This document shows, in pieces, positions 18,801-28,054 of a stretch of 49,793 nt of DNA. The translations under genes and the position numbers were made by a program. Under the pieces are notes generated by a model. It searched no databases and was not told the DNA's origin. It saw only the letters and a program-made list of their open reading frames with translations. The stretch's first letter is position 1; the number at the start of each line of letters is the position of its first letter. The stretch comes from an uncultured Paracoccaceae bacterium (lineage in GTDB: Bacteria; Pseudomonadota; Alphaproteobacteria; Rhodobacterales; Rhodobacteraceae): positions 1 through 49,793 of the forward strand of contig CANNCO010000007.1 of assembly GCA_947503175.1 (NCBI GenBank). Reading direction: 5' to 3'.

Positions 18801-19105
18801 AGCGCGAGCGAGGTATTGAGGCCGGTCTGGCCGCCCATCGTCGGCAGAAGCGCGTCGGGGCGTTCCTTTTCGATGATCTTGGCGACGATTTCGGGGGTGA
18901 TCGGCTCGATATAGGTGGCATCCGCCAGACCCGGGTCGGTCATGATCGTGGCCGGGTTCGAGTTCACCAGAATGACCCGGTAGCCCTCTTCGCGAAGCGC
19001 CTTGCAGGCTTGTGCGCCGGAATAGTCGAACTCGCAGGCCTGCCCGATGACGATAGGCCCCGCACCGATGATCATGATCGAACGGATGTCGGTGCGTTTG
19101 GGCAT
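15803..19105 (-). CDS. carB: Carbamoyl-phosphate synthase large subunit
   Basis: An 1100-residue enzyme that makes carbamoyl phosphate for arginine and pyrimidines, together with CarA (not in this window). The two homologous ATP-grasp halves are at about residues 1-405 and 560-940. The first starts [23 protein letters not shown], and the second has [25 protein letters not shown]-type allosteric domain forms the C-terminus. At about residues 419-439, in the linker after the first half, an extra segment ([20 protein letters not shown]) is encoded by a palindromic repeat. The reading frame stays open, so the enzyme is probably functional. ATG 19105 has GGGGGA upstream. Confidence 0.97.
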   Translation of the reverse strand: MPKRTDIRSIMIIGAGPIVIGQACEFDYSGAQACKALREEGYRVILVNSNPATIMTDPGLADATYIEPITPEIVAKIIEKERPDALLPTMGGQTGLNTSLALEEMGVLEKFGVEMIGAKRDAIEMAEDRKLFREAMDRIGLENPKATIAESMDDCMAALEHVGLPAIIRPAFTLGGTGGGIAYNRSEYEAICKTGLDASPVNQILIDESLLGWKEFEMEVVRDTADNAIIICSIENVDPMGVHTGDSITVAPALTLTDKEYQIMRNGSIAVLREIGVETGGSNVQWAINPEDGRMVVIEMNPRVSRSSALASKATGFPIAKIAAKLAVGYTLDELDNDITRVTPASFEPTIDYVVTKIPRFAFEKFPGAKPELTTAMKSVGEAMAIGRTFHESLQKALASMETGLTGLDEIEIPGMEGRGPGTEAGAAPSAVPGLIRDLSPDATAAITKALSERTPDRIRIIAQAMRHGLTDEAIQIATQFDPWFLARIREIVETEEQVRKSGLPMIEDELRRLKMMGFTDARLGKLTGRDEANVRRARENLGVTAVFKRIDTCAAEFEAQTPYMYSTYETPVMGDVECEARPSGAKKVVILGGGPNRIGQGIEFDYCCCHACFALTEAGYETIMINCNPETVSTDYDTSDRLYFEPLTFEHVMEILRVEQEHGSLHGVIVQFGGQTPLKLANALHDAGIPILGTTPDAIDLAEDRERFQDLVHRLDLKQPNNAIASTDEQAMEAAEAIGYPLVIRPSYVLGGRAMEIVRDTPSLERYIRDAVVVSGDSPVLLDSYLSGAVEVDVDALSDGTNVHVAGIMQHIEEAGVHSGDSACSLPPYSLSQDVIDRLKVQTTALARELHVVGLMNVQFAVKNNEIYLIEVNPRASRTVPFVAKAVNSPIAAIAARLMAGEPLTNFDLVDPQIDTFAVKEAVLPFARFPGVDTLLGPEMRSTGEVMGSDANFYRAFLKAQLGAGNHLPDTGTVFFSIKDDDKTPQLVETAQTLHDLGLTILATRGTASFLSDNGISSEIVNKAYEGGRTIVDVMKDGLVHLVMNTTEGAQAVEDSRSMRNVALMDRIPYFTTAAAAHAAALAMKSAREGALGVRSLQE
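17792..17847. repeat. REP-like palindromic element inside carB
   Basis: Two adjacent hairpins: GTCCCGG/CCGGGAC (17792-17798, 17806-17812) and GCCCCGG/CCGGGGC (17826-17832, 17841-17847). The first shares the core CCGGATCAAG-Y-CCGGG with the intergenic copy at 20555-20575. It is translated in frame within carB. Confidence 0.7.
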
Positions 19106-19187
19106 GGGTCCCCCGGGCGATGGCGCAAATTCGGCGCGTTTTAGGCCCGTGGGCGGGGGGGCGCAAGCGGATACGTGGGACGCGCTG

Positions 19188-20465
19188 TCAGGCGGGCGGA
19201 GATGCGGGTGCCGGAGCGATTTCGCGTGTGGTCGATGCGGCGCGTCTTGCCGCCAGCGCGAAGGCCCCGGCCATCAGGATCATCGACAGCGTTCCGCCAA
19301 GTTGCGCGGGGGCCGGCAGGGGACCGGCATCGAGATAGAGCGCGACGATGGGCGGGCAGATCGGTGCGATGATTGCGATGATCAGTAGCAGCCCCGTGCG
19401 TGTGCCGAACCGGTCGAGAAGGATCGGCAGGCAGGCCATGGCGGGGATATAGGAATAGGCCCAGGAGAGCGGTCCCAGAAGCGAGACCAGAACCAGTGCC
19501 AGCGGCCAGAGGGCCGCATCGCGGGTATCGGCACCGGCGCGGGACAGGGCGCGGGCGACAAGGGCGAGGGCGATCAGAAGGAGGGCTTTGGCGGCAAGGC
19601 TGAACGCAAGCGGCAGGGGCATGTACATCCAGCCGCCGCCTTGGGCCGCGGTCTGATAGGTGAAGGCGTCGGTGGCGATGATCTGGGCCAGTGCCGGGGT
19701 CACGGCATAGGAGACGGGCGTCAGGAGAACGGTGTTCGCGATGGTCGAGAGCTGGGCGAGGAACTCCACATGCAGGGGCCATCCTGCCAGCGCGATGGAG
19801 AGGCCGCCGAGGGCGGCGCCTGTGACGGTGAAGGCGGCAAGCGCGCGGGTGTTGCCGGTGGCGAACCAGAGAAGCGCGAAGAGCACGGGGTAGACTTTGA
19901 GCGCGGCAGCCAGTGCCAGCGCCATTCCGGCAAGGATCGGCGCGCCAGAGCGGGCGCGTTCGAAGGCGAGGATGATCAGGAAGCTGACGGCGATCTGGGG
20001 CTGGTTTTCCAGAAGCGCGAGAGAGCCCGTGAAGGTTTGTGTCAGCGCCAGTAGCGCGATCCCGGTAAAGACGGGGAAGGGCAGGCGCGAGCCGGTGGCG
20101 CGCCATGCAAGCGCTGCCGTGCAGGTGATCAGCATCGCATTCAGAAGCCGCGCCCAGTCGGCTATGACGCCGAACGTGGTGATTTCGGCCAGCTGGGCGG
20201 CAAGGGCAGCCCAGAGGGGCGGGTAGAGGAAGGGAAAGAGCCGGTCTCCGCCAACCTCGATCCATTCGCGGGGCGGGGTCATGGTGAAGACGTCCGAGCT
20301 GGGTGGATAGACCGCGCCAGTGTCCAGGTGCTGGCCGGCGAGCCACATGGCGTAAAGGTCGGATGAGGAGCCTTGCGGGATCAGCAACAGGACCAGCGAT
20401 ACGAGAATCGCAAGGAAAAACGCCGCGCCGCGCGGGCCGGAGAGGGCGTTGAGAAGCGCCGTCAT
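19188..20465 (-). CDS. Glycosyltransferase family 87 (DUF2029) membrane protein
   Basis: A 425-residue polytopic inner-membrane protein with about ten hydrophobic helices and a first periplasmic-type loop holding [11 protein letters not shown] and YPPLWAALA. This pattern matches GT87 polyprenyl-phosphate-mannose-dependent mannosyltransferases such as PimE. The catalytic Asp is probably in SSSDLYA. It would transfer a sugar from a lipid carrier outside the cytoplasm; the acceptor is unknown. The ATG at 20465 has a weak ribosome site. It lies 82 bases upstream of carB on the same strand and may be co-transcribed with it. Confidence 0.8.
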   Translation of the reverse strand: MTALLNALSGPRGAAFFLAILVSLVLLLIPQGSSSDLYAMWLAGQHLDTGAVYPPSSDVFTMTPPREWIEVGGDRLFPFLYPPLWAALAAQLAEITTFGVIADWARLLNAMLITCTAALAWRATGSRLPFPVFTGIALLALTQTFTGSLALLENQPQIAVSFLIILAFERARSGAPILAGMALALAAALKVYPVLFALLWFATGNTRALAAFTVTGAALGGLSIALAGWPLHVEFLAQLSTIANTVLLTPVSYAVTPALAQIIATDAFTYQTAAQGGGWMYMPLPLAFSLAAKALLLIALALVARALSRAGADTRDAALWPLALVLVSLLGPLSWAYSYIPAMACLPILLDRFGTRTGLLLIIAIIAPICPPIVALYLDAGPLPAPAQLGGTLSMILMAGAFALAARRAASTTREIAPAPASPPA

Positions 20466-20554
20466 GGAAACAGTCTTGCCGTTATCTGCCGCATTGTTCG
20501 TGCGGTTATGGCAGGCGGGAATGGCAGAATTAGGGCAGCGGGAAGTGTTTCGAG

Positions 20555-20575
20555 GCCCCGGATCAAGTCCGGGGC
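20555..20575. repeat. Intergenic REP-like palindrome
   Basis: GCCCCGG and CCGGGGC flank ATCAAGT, between cfa and the GT87 gene. I recall this core as a dispersed palindromic repeat in many Rhodobacterales genomes. It lies just past the cfa stop and may also act as a processing or termination signal. Confidence 0.65.
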
Positions 20576-20587
20576 TTCGGGTGTTCG

Positions 20588-21817
20588 TTACTCGGCCGCG
20601 TGACGAACCTCGGACAGATCCGCCGGATAGAGGTAGTCGCGGGTAAGCGGCACAGCGGTCTGATCGTGGACCAGTTGTACCTGAAAGACCGCCTGATTGC
20701 CGTGGCGGAAGGTCATTTCAGCGGCGACAAGGTAGTAGCGCCACATCCGGCAGAACCGGTCGTCGTAAAGCGCGCGCGCCTTGTCCTGATTGGCCATGAA
20801 GCGGTCGTACCAGTGTCGCAGCGTTTCGGCGTAATGCAGGCGCCAGACTTCCACATCCGTGTAATAGAGCCGTTCTTTTTCAATCGCCGCCGTCATTTCG
20901 GACATCGCGGGCACGTAGCCGCCGGGGAATATGTACTTTTCGATCCATGGGCTGGTCGCTGCAGGTGGCGAGGCGCGCCCAATCGTGTGGATCAGCGCCA
21001 CGCCGTCAGGTGCGAGCCGGTCATAGACGTTGCGGAAATACTCGCGGTAATGTGGCACGCCCACATGCTCGAACATGCCCACCGAGACGATCCGGTCGAA
21101 AGTTTCGGACACATGCCGGTAGTCGGTGAGACGGAAATCGACCCGGTCTTCGAGCCCTTCGGCCTTTGCGCGGGCGGTGGCGATCTTGTGCTGTTCCTCG
21201 GACAGCGTGACGCCGACTACATGGGCACCGTAATCGCGGGCGAGCGTCAGCCCCATCCCGCCCCAGCCGCAGCCGATATCGAGGACGCGCATGCCCGGCT
21301 CCAGCCGCAGCTTGGCGGCGATATGGGCCTTTTTCGCGGCCTGCGCCTGATCCAGCGTCATCTCGGGATCGGCGAAATAGGCACAGGAATACTGTTTGTC
21401 GGCGTCGAGGAAAAGATCGTAAAGCTCTGCCGACAGATCGTAGTGATGGGCCACATTGGCGCGTGCGCGGCGGGCCGGGTTGAACTGTCGCCACCAGCGT
21501 GCGGCGTGACGCCCTGTCTCGAGCGGTTTCTGCCAGAGGACATGGCCTTCACCCTTCACGTTCGCGACGGACATCGCCAGGAAACCGTGCAGGTCGTCAC
21601 CCTCGATGGTGAGGGTTTCGTCCATATAGGCCTCGCCCACCGCAAGTTCCGGGTTCAGAACGATTCTTTTCGGAAGATCCGCGTCGGTCAGGCTGACCGA
21701 GACCTCGGGCGCCTTGCCATCGCCGTAGCGGGCGGTGGTTCCGTCCGGGTATGTCAGGTTCAGTGTGCCGGTGCGGATGAGGGTTTCCAGCATCCGGTCG
21801 AGAAGTTTGATCCACAT
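20588..21817 (-). CDS. cfa: Cyclopropane-fatty-acyl-phospholipid synthase family methyltransferase
   Basis: A 409-residue SAM-dependent enzyme that adds a methylene bridge to unsaturated acyl chains of membrane lipids. After an N-terminal lipid-handling region, NVAHHYDLSAELYDLFLD and YSCAYF are classical CFA synthase blocks. The SAM motif is VLDIGCGWGGMGL, followed by GVTLSEEQ and the catalytic region with EHVGVPHY. I take ATG 21817, six bases after AAGGGGG; GTG 21823 would add two residues. It is divergent from bchE. CFA synthases usually protect membranes in stationary phase or under acid stress. Confidence 0.9.
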   Translation of the reverse strand: MWIKLLDRMLETLIRTGTLNLTYPDGTTARYGDGKAPEVSVSLTDADLPKRIVLNPELAVGEAYMDETLTIEGDDLHGFLAMSVANVKGEGHVLWQKPLETGRHAARWWRQFNPARRARANVAHHYDLSAELYDLFLDADKQYSCAYFADPEMTLDQAQAAKKAHIAAKLRLEPGMRVLDIGCGWGGMGLTLARDYGAHVVGVTLSEEQHKIATARAKAEGLEDRVDFRLTDYRHVSETFDRIVSVGMFEHVGVPHYREYFRNVYDRLAPDGVALIHTIGRASPPAATSPWIEKYIFPGGYVPAMSEMTAAIEKERLYYTDVEVWRLHYAETLRHWYDRFMANQDKARALYDDRFCRMWRYYLVAAEMTFRHGNQAVFQVQLVHDQTAVPLTRDYLYPADLSEVRHAAE

Positions 21818-21946
21818 ATTCACCCCCTTCGGCGCCCCCCGCGCCGTCCCTGGTGTTGATGCGTCCTGCCCGGCTCCCGGGCCGACCGCTTTAGTCTGTC
21901 CAACTGGACGGTGTCTGTAAAGCTAGCCTGTGGGGAGCGGCAGATT

Positions 21947-21960
21947 TTGACTTGTGTCAA
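21947..21960. promoter_or_regulatory. FnrL-type box upstream of bchE
   Basis: TTGAC-TTGT-GTCAA is a perfect dyad differing from the FNR consensus TTGAT-N4-ATCAA only at the inner base of each arm. It overlaps the first PpsR site. In Rhodobacter, FnrL activates bchE at low oxygen, so the assignment fits known biology. Confidence 0.7.
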
Positions 21961-21972
21961 TCAAAATGGACA
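21955..21972. promoter_or_regulatory. PpsR/CrtJ site 1
   Basis: TGT-N12-ACA, the PpsR/CrtJ consensus for oxygen- and light-dependent repression of photosynthesis genes. It overlaps the FnrL-type box by six bases. Confidence 0.8.
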
Positions 21973-21979
21973 ATAATTC

Positions 21980-21997
21980 TGTCAACTTGAATGGACA
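21980..21997. promoter_or_regulatory. PpsR/CrtJ site 2
   Basis: A second exact TGT-N12-ACA, seven bases after site 1 and 16 bases before the bchE start. Paired sites 7-8 bases apart are the classical arrangement for cooperative PpsR binding. Confidence 0.8.
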
Positions 21998-22013
21998 AAT
22001 CGGGGAGAAAACG

Positions 22014-23675
22014 ATGCGCATCCTGTTTATTCATCCCAATTATCACTCGGGCGGGGCCGAGATTGCCGGAAGCTGGCCACCCGCCTGGGTGGCTTATTTG
22101 TCTGGCTCTCTGAAAGCCGCAGGGTTCGACGACATTCATTTTATCGACGCGATGACGAACGATCTGGAAGACGATGCGCTGCGTGCCCGAATCGCAGAGC
22201 TGAAGCCCGATGTGGTGGGATGCACCGCGATCACGCCGTCGATCTATGTGGCCGAGCGGGTGCTGGAGATCGCCAAGGAGGTGGTCCCGGAGGCCGTTCG
22301 GGTGCTGGGCGGTGTGCATGCGACCTTCATGTACAAGCAGGTTCTGAGCGAGGCGCCGTGGATCGATGTGATCGTGCGCGGCGAGGGCGAAGAGATCGTG
22401 ACCGAGCTGATGCAGGCCATCGACGGTGGCCGCTGGCCCGCCGACCGGCGCAAGATCAAGGGTCTGGCCTTCATCGACGGGGACGAGATCGTTGCGACGC
22501 AAGCGGCCTCGACCGTCAAGGATCTGGAGGGGATCGACCCGGACTGGACGCTTCTGGAATGGGAGAAATACATCTACATCCCGCTGGGCGTGCGCGTGGC
22601 GATCCCGAACATGGCGCGCGGCTGTCCGTTCACCTGTTCGTTCTGTTCCCAGTGGAAATTCTGGCGTGACTACCGTGTGCGCGACCCGATCAAGGTCGTG
22701 GACGAGATCGAGCGGCTGGTGAACGACCATGACGTTGGCTTTTTCATCCTTGCCGACGAGGAACCGACCATCAACCGCAAGAAATTCGTGGTCTTCTGCG
22801 AGGAGCTGATCGCCCGCGGCCTGCCCGACAGGATCAAATGGGGCATCAACACGCGGGTGACCGACATCATGCGCGACAAGGAGCTTTTGCCGCTTTATCG
22901 CGAGGCCGGGCTTGTCCACGTCTCGCTGGGCACGGAGGCTGCGGCGCAGCTGAAGCTCGATCAGTTCAACAAGGAAACCACCGTCGCCGAGAACAAGGAG
23001 GCCATCCGGCTGTTGCGCGAGGCCGATATCTTTGTCGAGGCGCAGTTCATCGTGGGCCTTGATAACGAGACCGCCGAAACGCTGGACGAAACCTACAAGA
23101 TGGCGTGGGACTGGCAACCCGATCTGGCCAACTGGGCGATGTATACGCCCTGGCCGTTTACCCCGCTGTTCCAGGAGATCCGCGATCAGGTCGAGGTGTT
23201 CGACTATTCGAAGTACAATTTCGTGACACCGATCATGAAGCCCGCGGCGCTGACCCGGGGGGAGCTCCTGGATGGGGTGATGAACAACTATCGGCGCTTC
23301 TACATGAAGAAGGCGCTCTTCCATTACCCGTGGCGCGGGACCGGGTTCCGGCGGCGGTACCTTCTGGGCTGTCTCAAGGCGTTCCTGAAGGCCGGCGTGA
23401 GCCGCACCTTCTATGACCTTGGAAAGGCCGGATATTGGGGGCCGCAGACGAAGAAGTCGGTGAACTTCGATTTCGACGAGACGCGCACGATTGCCGAGGC
23501 GCAGATGGCCGATTGGGAGGCGTCGGCCGACCGGGCGGCCAAGGCCGCGGAACGGCGCGAGGCGGTGAAGGCCCAGATGAAGGAACGGGCCGAAGAGCGC
23601 AAGGAGTTCCGGATGCCGAACGGGGCCAAGGTGATGGCCTGTGGCGGCGGGGATCAGCAGATGGAAGATGCCTGA
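22014..23675 (+). CDS. bchE: Anaerobic Mg-protoporphyrin IX monomethyl ester cyclase
   Basis: A 553-residue B12-binding radical SAM enzyme. It builds the isocyclic ring of bacteriochlorophyll without oxygen, taking the new carbonyl oxygen from water. Residues 1-140 form the cobalamin-binding-like domain ([16 protein letters not shown]). The iron-sulfur motif CPFTCSFC places C204, C208 and C211 on the 4Fe-4S cluster. The C-terminal region is long and rich in Arg, Glu and Lys. ATG 22014 follows GGGGAG. Two PpsR sites and an FnrL-type box lie directly upstream, predicting expression at low oxygen. It overlaps bchJ by eight bases. No other photosynthesis gene adjoins on either side. Confidence 0.95.
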   Translation: MRILFIHPNYHSGGAEIAGSWPPAWVAYLSGSLKAAGFDDIHFIDAMTNDLEDDALRARIAELKPDVVGCTAITPSIYVAERVLEIAKEVVPEAVRVLGGVHATFMYKQVLSEAPWIDVIVRGEGEEIVTELMQAIDGGRWPADRRKIKGLAFIDGDEIVATQAASTVKDLEGIDPDWTLLEWEKYIYIPLGVRVAIPNMARGCPFTCSFCSQWKFWRDYRVRDPIKVVDEIERLVNDHDVGFFILADEEPTINRKKFVVFCEELIARGLPDRIKWGINTRVTDIMRDKELLPLYREAGLVHVSLGTEAAAQLKLDQFNKETTVAENKEAIRLLREADIFVEAQFIVGLDNETAETLDETYKMAWDWQPDLANWAMYTPWPFTPLFQEIRDQVEVFDYSKYNFVTPIMKPAALTRGELLDGVMNNYRRFYMKKALFHYPWRGTGFRRRYLLGCLKAFLKAGVSRTFYDLGKAGYWGPQTKKSVNFDFDETRTIAEAQMADWEASADRAAKAAERREAVKAQMKERAEERKEFRMPNGAKVMACGGGDQQMEDA

Positions 23676-24261
23676 CGCGGCAGTCTCCGGGGGCCGGATC
23701 GGCCCCAATGCGCTGAGCCAGCTTCTGCCGCTGCTGGAGCAGGCCGGAGGCACGGAGCTCAGGCAGGCCATGCTGCTTGAGGCCGGGATCGTGACGCTGC
23801 CGGATATGTCCGGGCTGATTGACGAGGCGCCGGTTGCGCGGCTTCATCAGGTCATGCGCGCCGAAATTCCCGATCTTGCGCCGTCGCTGGCGTGGAAGGC
23901 AGGGAAGCGGACGGCGGATTACATTCTGGCCAACCGGATTCCGCGCGGAGCACAGGCGCTGCTGAAGGCGCTGCCTGCACTTTTTGCCGTGCCGATCCTG
24001 ACGCGGGCGATTGCCCGGAATGCATGGACCTTTGCCGGGTCGGGGGTGTTCGAGGTCGTGTCGTATCGACCCTTGGTTCTGGCGATCCATGACAACCCGG
24101 TGGTCCGGGGCGAGTTCGCCGATCACGTGTTGTGCGACTGGCATTCGGCCGTTTTCGAGCGTCTCTACCGCGTTCTGGTCGATGATGGCCTGCGCGCGCG
24201 CGAGGTGACCTGCTGCGCAATGGGCGCTGCGGCGTGCCGCTTTGAAGTTGCGCCGGGCTGA
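23668..24261 (+). CDS. bchJ: Bacteriochlorophyll 4-vinyl reductase family protein
   Basis: A 197-residue BchJ/V4R-domain protein. V4R is a small-molecule-binding fold, with [25 protein letters not shown] in the middle and a Cys-rich end ([11 protein letters not shown]). BchJ was named as an 8-vinyl (formerly 4-vinyl) reductase of chlorophyllide. Later work gives the main reductase role to BciA/BciB, leaving BchJ perhaps as a carrier or chaperone for porphyrin substrates. ATG 23668 lies inside the end of bchE (eight-base overlap), so the two are translationally coupled. A 23-bp inverted repeat follows the stop. Confidence 0.9.
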   Translation: MPDAAVSGGRIGPNALSQLLPLLEQAGGTELRQAMLLEAGIVTLPDMSGLIDEAPVARLHQVMRAEIPDLAPSLAWKAGKRTADYILANRIPRGAQALLKALPALFAVPILTRAIARNAWTFAGSGVFEVVSYRPLVLAIHDNPVVRGEFADHVLCDWHSAVFERLYRVLVDDGLRAREVTCCAMGAAACRFEVAPG

Positions 24262-24275
24262 TCTGTTCCGACATC

Positions 24276-24338
24276 GAGTATTTCTGGAACAATGAAGCAT
24301 AAGGCGGTTCCTTTGGCTTCATTGTTCCAGAAATACTC
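24276..24338. repeat. Perfect 23-bp inverted repeat between bchJ and aspS
   Basis: The arms at 24276-24298 and 24316-24338 are exact complements around a 17-base spacer. The arm begins GAGTATTTCTGG. I recall similar GAGTATTT-type hairpins as common intergenic elements in roseobacters. It probably acts as a bidirectional terminator or RNA stabiliser for the bchEJ message. Confidence 0.75.
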
Positions 24339-24436
24339 CCGCCGGAGGCGCGCGCGGAACGCGCGTCCCTTGACTTCCCGCTCATCCCCGTATGTATCGG
24401 CGCGAACCTGAAAAACACCCATCCGGGGGACGACCC

Positions 24437-26215
24437 ATGCACGCCTATCGCAGCCATACCTGCGCCGACCTGAACGCCGCCCATGTGGGCCAGACCGTAC
24501 GTCTGGCAGGCTGGGTACACCGGGTGCGCGACCACGGGGGCGTGTTGTTCATCGACCTGCGTGACCATTACGGCATGACGCAGGTTCTTGCCGATCCCGA
24601 CAGCCCGGTTTTTGCCGAGATCGAGAAGGTGCGCAGCGAGTGGTGTATCCGCATCGATGGCGAGGTGAAGGCCCGCCATACCGATCTGATCAACCCGAGG
24701 ATTCCCACCGGTGAGATCGAGGTCTTCATTCGCGATATCGAGGTACTGGGGGCGGCGGACGAACTGCCTCTGATGGTGTTCGGCGATCAGGAATACCCGG
24801 AGGAAACCCGTCTGCGGTATCGGTTCCTCGATCTGCGGCGCGAAAAGCTTCATGAAAACATCATGTTGCGCAGCCGCGTGGTGGCCGATCTGCGTAAGCG
24901 GATGTGGGATATCGGTTTTACCGAGTTCCAGACGCCGGTGATCACCGCCTCGAGCCCCGAGGGCGCACGTGATTTCCTTGTGCCATCGCGGCTGCATCCG
25001 GGCCGGTTCTATGCGCTGCCGCAGGCGCCGCAGCAGTTCAAGCAGCTGATCATGGTGTCGGGCTTTGACAAGTATTTCCAGATAGCACCCTGTTTCCGCG
25101 ATGAAGACCCGCGCGCCGACCGGTCGCCCACGGATTTCTACCAGCTCGATCTCGAGATGAGCTTTGTCGAGCAGGAGGAAATCTTTGCGACGATGGAGCC
25201 CGTGTTGCGCGGGGCGTTCGAGACCTTCGGCAACGGCCGCACGGTGGACACACACTGGCCGCGGATCGCCTATAAGGATGCGATGGCGTGGTACGGCACC
25301 GACAAGCCCGACCTGCGCAACCCGATCAAGATGCAGGATGTGAGCGCGCATTTCCGCGGCTCGAACTTCGCGATCTTCGCCAAACTTCTGGAACATCAGG
25401 GCACCGAGATCCGCGCGATCCCGGCGCGCGGCGGCGGCAGCCGGAAATTCTGCGACCGGATGAATGCCTATGCCCAGAAAGAGGGCTTGCCGGGGATGGG
25501 GTATATCTTCTGGCGCCATGGTGAAGACGGGCTGGAGGCAGCAGGTCCTTTGGCCAAGAATATCGGGCCGGAGCGGACCGAGGCGGTTCGCACGCAGCTT
25601 GGGCTGGGGCAGGGCGACGCCGCGTTCTTCCTGGGCGGTAAGCCGGCGAGCTTCGAGGCGGTTGCGGGGCGCGCGCGGAACGTGATCGGGGAAGAGTTGA
25701 AGCTGACCGACATGGACCGGTTCGCGTTCTGCTGGGTCGTGGACTTTCCGATGTACGAGGCCGACGATGAAACGGGTGAGATCGATTTCAGCCACAACCC
25801 TTTCTCGATGCCGCAGGGCGGGCTGGAGGCGCTGGAGGGCGATCCTTTGAACGTGCTCGGGTATCAGTACGATCTGGCGTGCAATGGCTATGAGCTGGTG
25901 TCGGGCGCGATCCGGAACCACAAGCTTGAGATCATGTACAAGGCATTCGAGCTGGCAGGCTATGGCAAGGACGAGGTCGAAAAGCGGTTCGGCGGCATGG
26001 TCAATGCGTTCCGCTATGGCGCGCCGCCCCACGGGGGCTGCGCGCTGGGTATCGACCGGATGGTGATGCTTCTGGCCGACGAGGCGAATATCCGCGAAGT
26101 GATCATGTTCCCGATGAACCAGCGGGCGGAGGATCTGATGATGGGCGCGCCGTCCGAACCGACGCCGGAGCAGCTAATGGAACTGGGCTTGCGGGTTCTG
26201 CCGCGGGAGGAATGA
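24437..26215 (+). CDS. aspS: Aspartyl-tRNA synthetase
   Basis: A 592-residue class II synthetase. The N-terminal OB fold ([22 protein letters not shown]) binds the anticodon. Motif 2 appears in [16 protein letters not shown], a bacterial GAD insert lies at about residues 280-420, and motif 3 is [13 protein letters not shown]. Length and order fit the bacterial type. Alphaproteobacterial enzymes are often non-discriminating and also charge tRNA-Asn; I cannot tell here. ATG 24437 follows GGGGGA. The stop overlaps the next gene by four bases. Confidence 0.97.
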   Translation: MHAYRSHTCADLNAAHVGQTVRLAGWVHRVRDHGGVLFIDLRDHYGMTQVLADPDSPVFAEIEKVRSEWCIRIDGEVKARHTDLINPRIPTGEIEVFIRDIEVLGAADELPLMVFGDQEYPEETRLRYRFLDLRREKLHENIMLRSRVVADLRKRMWDIGFTEFQTPVITASSPEGARDFLVPSRLHPGRFYALPQAPQQFKQLIMVSGFDKYFQIAPCFRDEDPRADRSPTDFYQLDLEMSFVEQEEIFATMEPVLRGAFETFGNGRTVDTHWPRIAYKDAMAWYGTDKPDLRNPIKMQDVSAHFRGSNFAIFAKLLEHQGTEIRAIPARGGGSRKFCDRMNAYAQKEGLPGMGYIFWRHGEDGLEAAGPLAKNIGPERTEAVRTQLGLGQGDAAFFLGGKPASFEAVAGRARNVIGEELKLTDMDRFAFCWVVDFPMYEADDETGEIDFSHNPFSMPQGGLEALEGDPLNVLGYQYDLACNGYELVSGAIRNHKLEIMYKAFELAGYGKDEVEKRFGGMVNAFRYGAPPHGGCALGIDRMVMLLADEANIREVIMFPMNQRAEDLMMGAPSEPTPEQLMELGLRVLPREE

Positions 26216-26925
26216 CACGCGATCTGAATGCACCTCTGCCCGGATGGGTGCCGCCGGAGCGGCCCCGGGGTGGGGTGCTGGCGGGGCGGTATGCGCGGCT
26301 GGAGCCCTTGAAGCCCGATCATTCGGAGGAATTGTTCGCTGCGAACCGGGCTTCGGATGCGATATGGGACTGGATGCCATACGGGCCGTTCGATCGGGTT
26401 GACGCCTATCGCGACTGGGTTGCGGAGATGGCCGGGCTGGACGATCCGTTTTTCTATGCGATCCGGGATCTGGAGAGGGGCCGGGCCGCGGGGGTGGGCA
26501 GCTACCTGCGGATTGCGCCGGACGCCGGGTCGATCGAGGTGGGGCATCTGACCTTCTCGCCCGCGTTGCAGCGGACCCGGGCGGCGACCGAGGCCATGTA
26601 TCTGATGATGGCATGGGCCTTTGACGCGGGGTATCGGCGCTATGAGTGGAAGTGCAATGCGCTGAACCTTGGTTCGCGCCGGGCGGCGGAGCGGCTGGGG
26701 TTCAGCTATGAGGGCGTGTTCAGGCAAGCAGGCGTCGTGAAGGGGCGGAACCGCGATACGGCGTGGTTTGCGTCGATCGATGCGGAATGGCCTGCGCTGA
26801 AAGCGGCGTTCGAGACCTGGCTGGAACCGGCGAACTTCGATGCGGATGGTGTGCAGCGGCAAAGGCTGTCGGCGCTCACGGAACCGGTTCTGGCGGCGCG
26901 GGACCCGGGTTTGCGCGACGCCTAG
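26212..26925 (+). CDS. GNAT family N-acetyltransferase
   Basis: A 237-residue acetyltransferase of the RimJ/RimL-like group (Acetyltransf_3). It has [21 protein letters not shown], then [27 protein letters not shown] for acetyl-CoA binding, and [21 protein letters not shown], the typical N-A-x-S-R-x-x-E-x-x-G-F ending. It probably acetylates a protein N-terminus or small amine; the substrate is unknown. Its ATG overlaps aspS by four bases, so it is in the same transcript. Codon usage matches aspS. Confidence 0.88.
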   Translation: MTRDLNAPLPGWVPPERPRGGVLAGRYARLEPLKPDHSEELFAANRASDAIWDWMPYGPFDRVDAYRDWVAEMAGLDDPFFYAIRDLERGRAAGVGSYLRIAPDAGSIEVGHLTFSPALQRTRAATEAMYLMMAWAFDAGYRRYEWKCNALNLGSRRAAERLGFSYEGVFRQAGVVKGRNRDTAWFASIDAEWPALKAAFETWLEPANFDADGVQRQRLSALTEPVLAARDPGLRDA

Positions 26926-26978
26926 GGTCCCTTGGCGCCTTGCGCGCCGGGCGGTTGCCCCTGATACCGGTGTCGCGT

Positions 26979-27434
26979 TCAGGATCTCTGGAGTTGCGAC
27001 TGTCTCCTGCGGGTTCCCATTCTGCGGCCATCGCGAATGCTGAGCCCCATCAGGGCGATATTGGTCGCGCCTGCGATCAGCTCCAGGATCTGGACGGCAT
27101 AGAATGCCGTGTCGAAGGCGCCGGCGCTTGCTTTCGCTTGCAGGTAGACCGCCGCCGGCAGGAGGATGATCAGCCCGTTGGCCGCGATGAACGGCATCCT
27201 TTTCTTCTTGGCGCGGGCGGGGGCGTCCTTGCGGCGCTGGCCCATCGCCATGCCGGATGCGCCGACGATCACCATGGCCGGGATGAGGATGAACATGCCG
27301 TTCAGGATCATCGTCTTGACCGTGGCAATCGTCTCGTAAGTGCCGAACAACTCGCTGTAGGCGGTAGATGTCCAGAATGTGAGAATCGTCAGAAATCCTA
27401 TGATGCCGGCAATGGGATGGATTCGCTGTAGCAT
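26979..27434 (-). CDS. Small four-helix membrane protein
   Basis: A 151-residue inner-membrane protein with four predicted helices. Helix 1 is IAGIIGFLTILTFWTSTAY, and the others run at about residues 44-66, 84-101 and 115-135. A basic loop (GQRRKDAPARAKKKR) and a basic C-terminus suggest both ends are cytoplasmic. I do not recognise a named family. AGAGG precedes the ATG at 27434. It is divergent from a MarR regulator across 130 bases that contain a dyad, so it is the natural candidate for MarR control. Confidence 0.75.
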   Translation of the reverse strand: MLQRIHPIAGIIGFLTILTFWTSTAYSELFGTYETIATVKTMILNGMFILIPAMVIVGASGMAMGQRRKDAPARAKKKRMPFIAANGLIILLPAAVYLQAKASAGAFDTAFYAVQILELIAGATNIALMGLSIRDGRRMGTRRRQSQLQRS

Positions 27435-27516
27435 GGTCAGGCCTCTTTGGTGTCGGTTGTGCGATGGGCTGGCTTCCGGGCGTTGGGCATCCAGTATCGC
27501 GATGATTTATATCGTG

Positions 27517-27538
27517 AGCTATATATAATTGCATAGCT
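27517..27538. promoter_or_regulatory. Candidate MarR operator
   Basis: AGCTAT (27517-27522) and ATAGCT (27533-27538) form a perfect dyad with a 10-base AT-rich centre in the shared promoter region of the membrane protein and marR. Placement and symmetry fit a MarR dimer. Binding is inference. Confidence 0.5.
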
Positions 27539-27564
27539 TGCTATTCAAGTGCTAGGTGACAGTT

Positions 27565-27996
27565 ATGGCGTTCAGGAAAGAGAATTCGGCCGGGTACCTT
27601 GTCAATCACATGGCGCGGCTGTTCGCAAAGGGCCTTCAGGACCGGATTGCCCCTCTTGGGATCGTGACCGGTCAGTTCCCCATTCTGCTGGAGCTTTGGC
27701 AAAAGGATGGCGTCTCGCAGAAAGATCTGCTGCGGAAGCTCGACATAGAGCAGGCCACTCTGGCCAATACCCTGAGCCGCATGGAGCGTGACGGGTTGAT
27801 CATCCGATCCAAAGATCCGGCCGATGCCCGTGCACAGGTGATCCGGCTGTCAGAACGGGCGGTTGCGATAAGAGCGCAAGCCTATCAGGCCGCGTGCGAC
27901 CAGAACGAGGCGGCGCTGTCTGTTCTGGACGATGCGGAACGCGAACAGTTCATGGATTTCATGCACCGGGTTATCGGCAACATGCGCGCCGGCTGA
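27565..27996 (+). CDS. MarR family transcriptional regulator
   Basis: A 143-residue winged-helix regulator. The recognition helix region is SQKDLLRKLDIEQATLANTLSRMERDGLI, followed by the wing IRSKDPADARAQVIRLSE; N- and C-terminal helices form the dimer interface. I choose ATG 27565, six bases after AGGTGA; GTG 27556 in the same frame would overlap the ribosome site. It is divergent from a small membrane protein gene and probably represses both through the dyad between them. The ligand is unknown. Confidence 0.92.
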   Translation: MAFRKENSAGYLVNHMARLFAKGLQDRIAPLGIVTGQFPILLELWQKDGVSQKDLLRKLDIEQATLANTLSRMERDGLIIRSKDPADARAQVIRLSERAVAIRAQAYQAACDQNEAALSVLDDAEREQFMDFMHRVIGNMRAG

Positions 27997-28054
27997 TCCG
28001 GGCCCCGCATCGGCGCCGTCGATATCGGGAACCCGAAATCCTCGGCCTCCGGAC

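Noticed and set aside
21957-23771. A 604-codon open frame opposite bchE
   Set aside because: It lies wholly over bchE, with Arg/His-rich shadow composition and no family features.
23852-26032. A 726-codon open frame opposite aspS
   Set aside because: It is antisense to a clear aspartyl-tRNA synthetase; long open antisense frames are common in high-GC DNA, and it has no motif.
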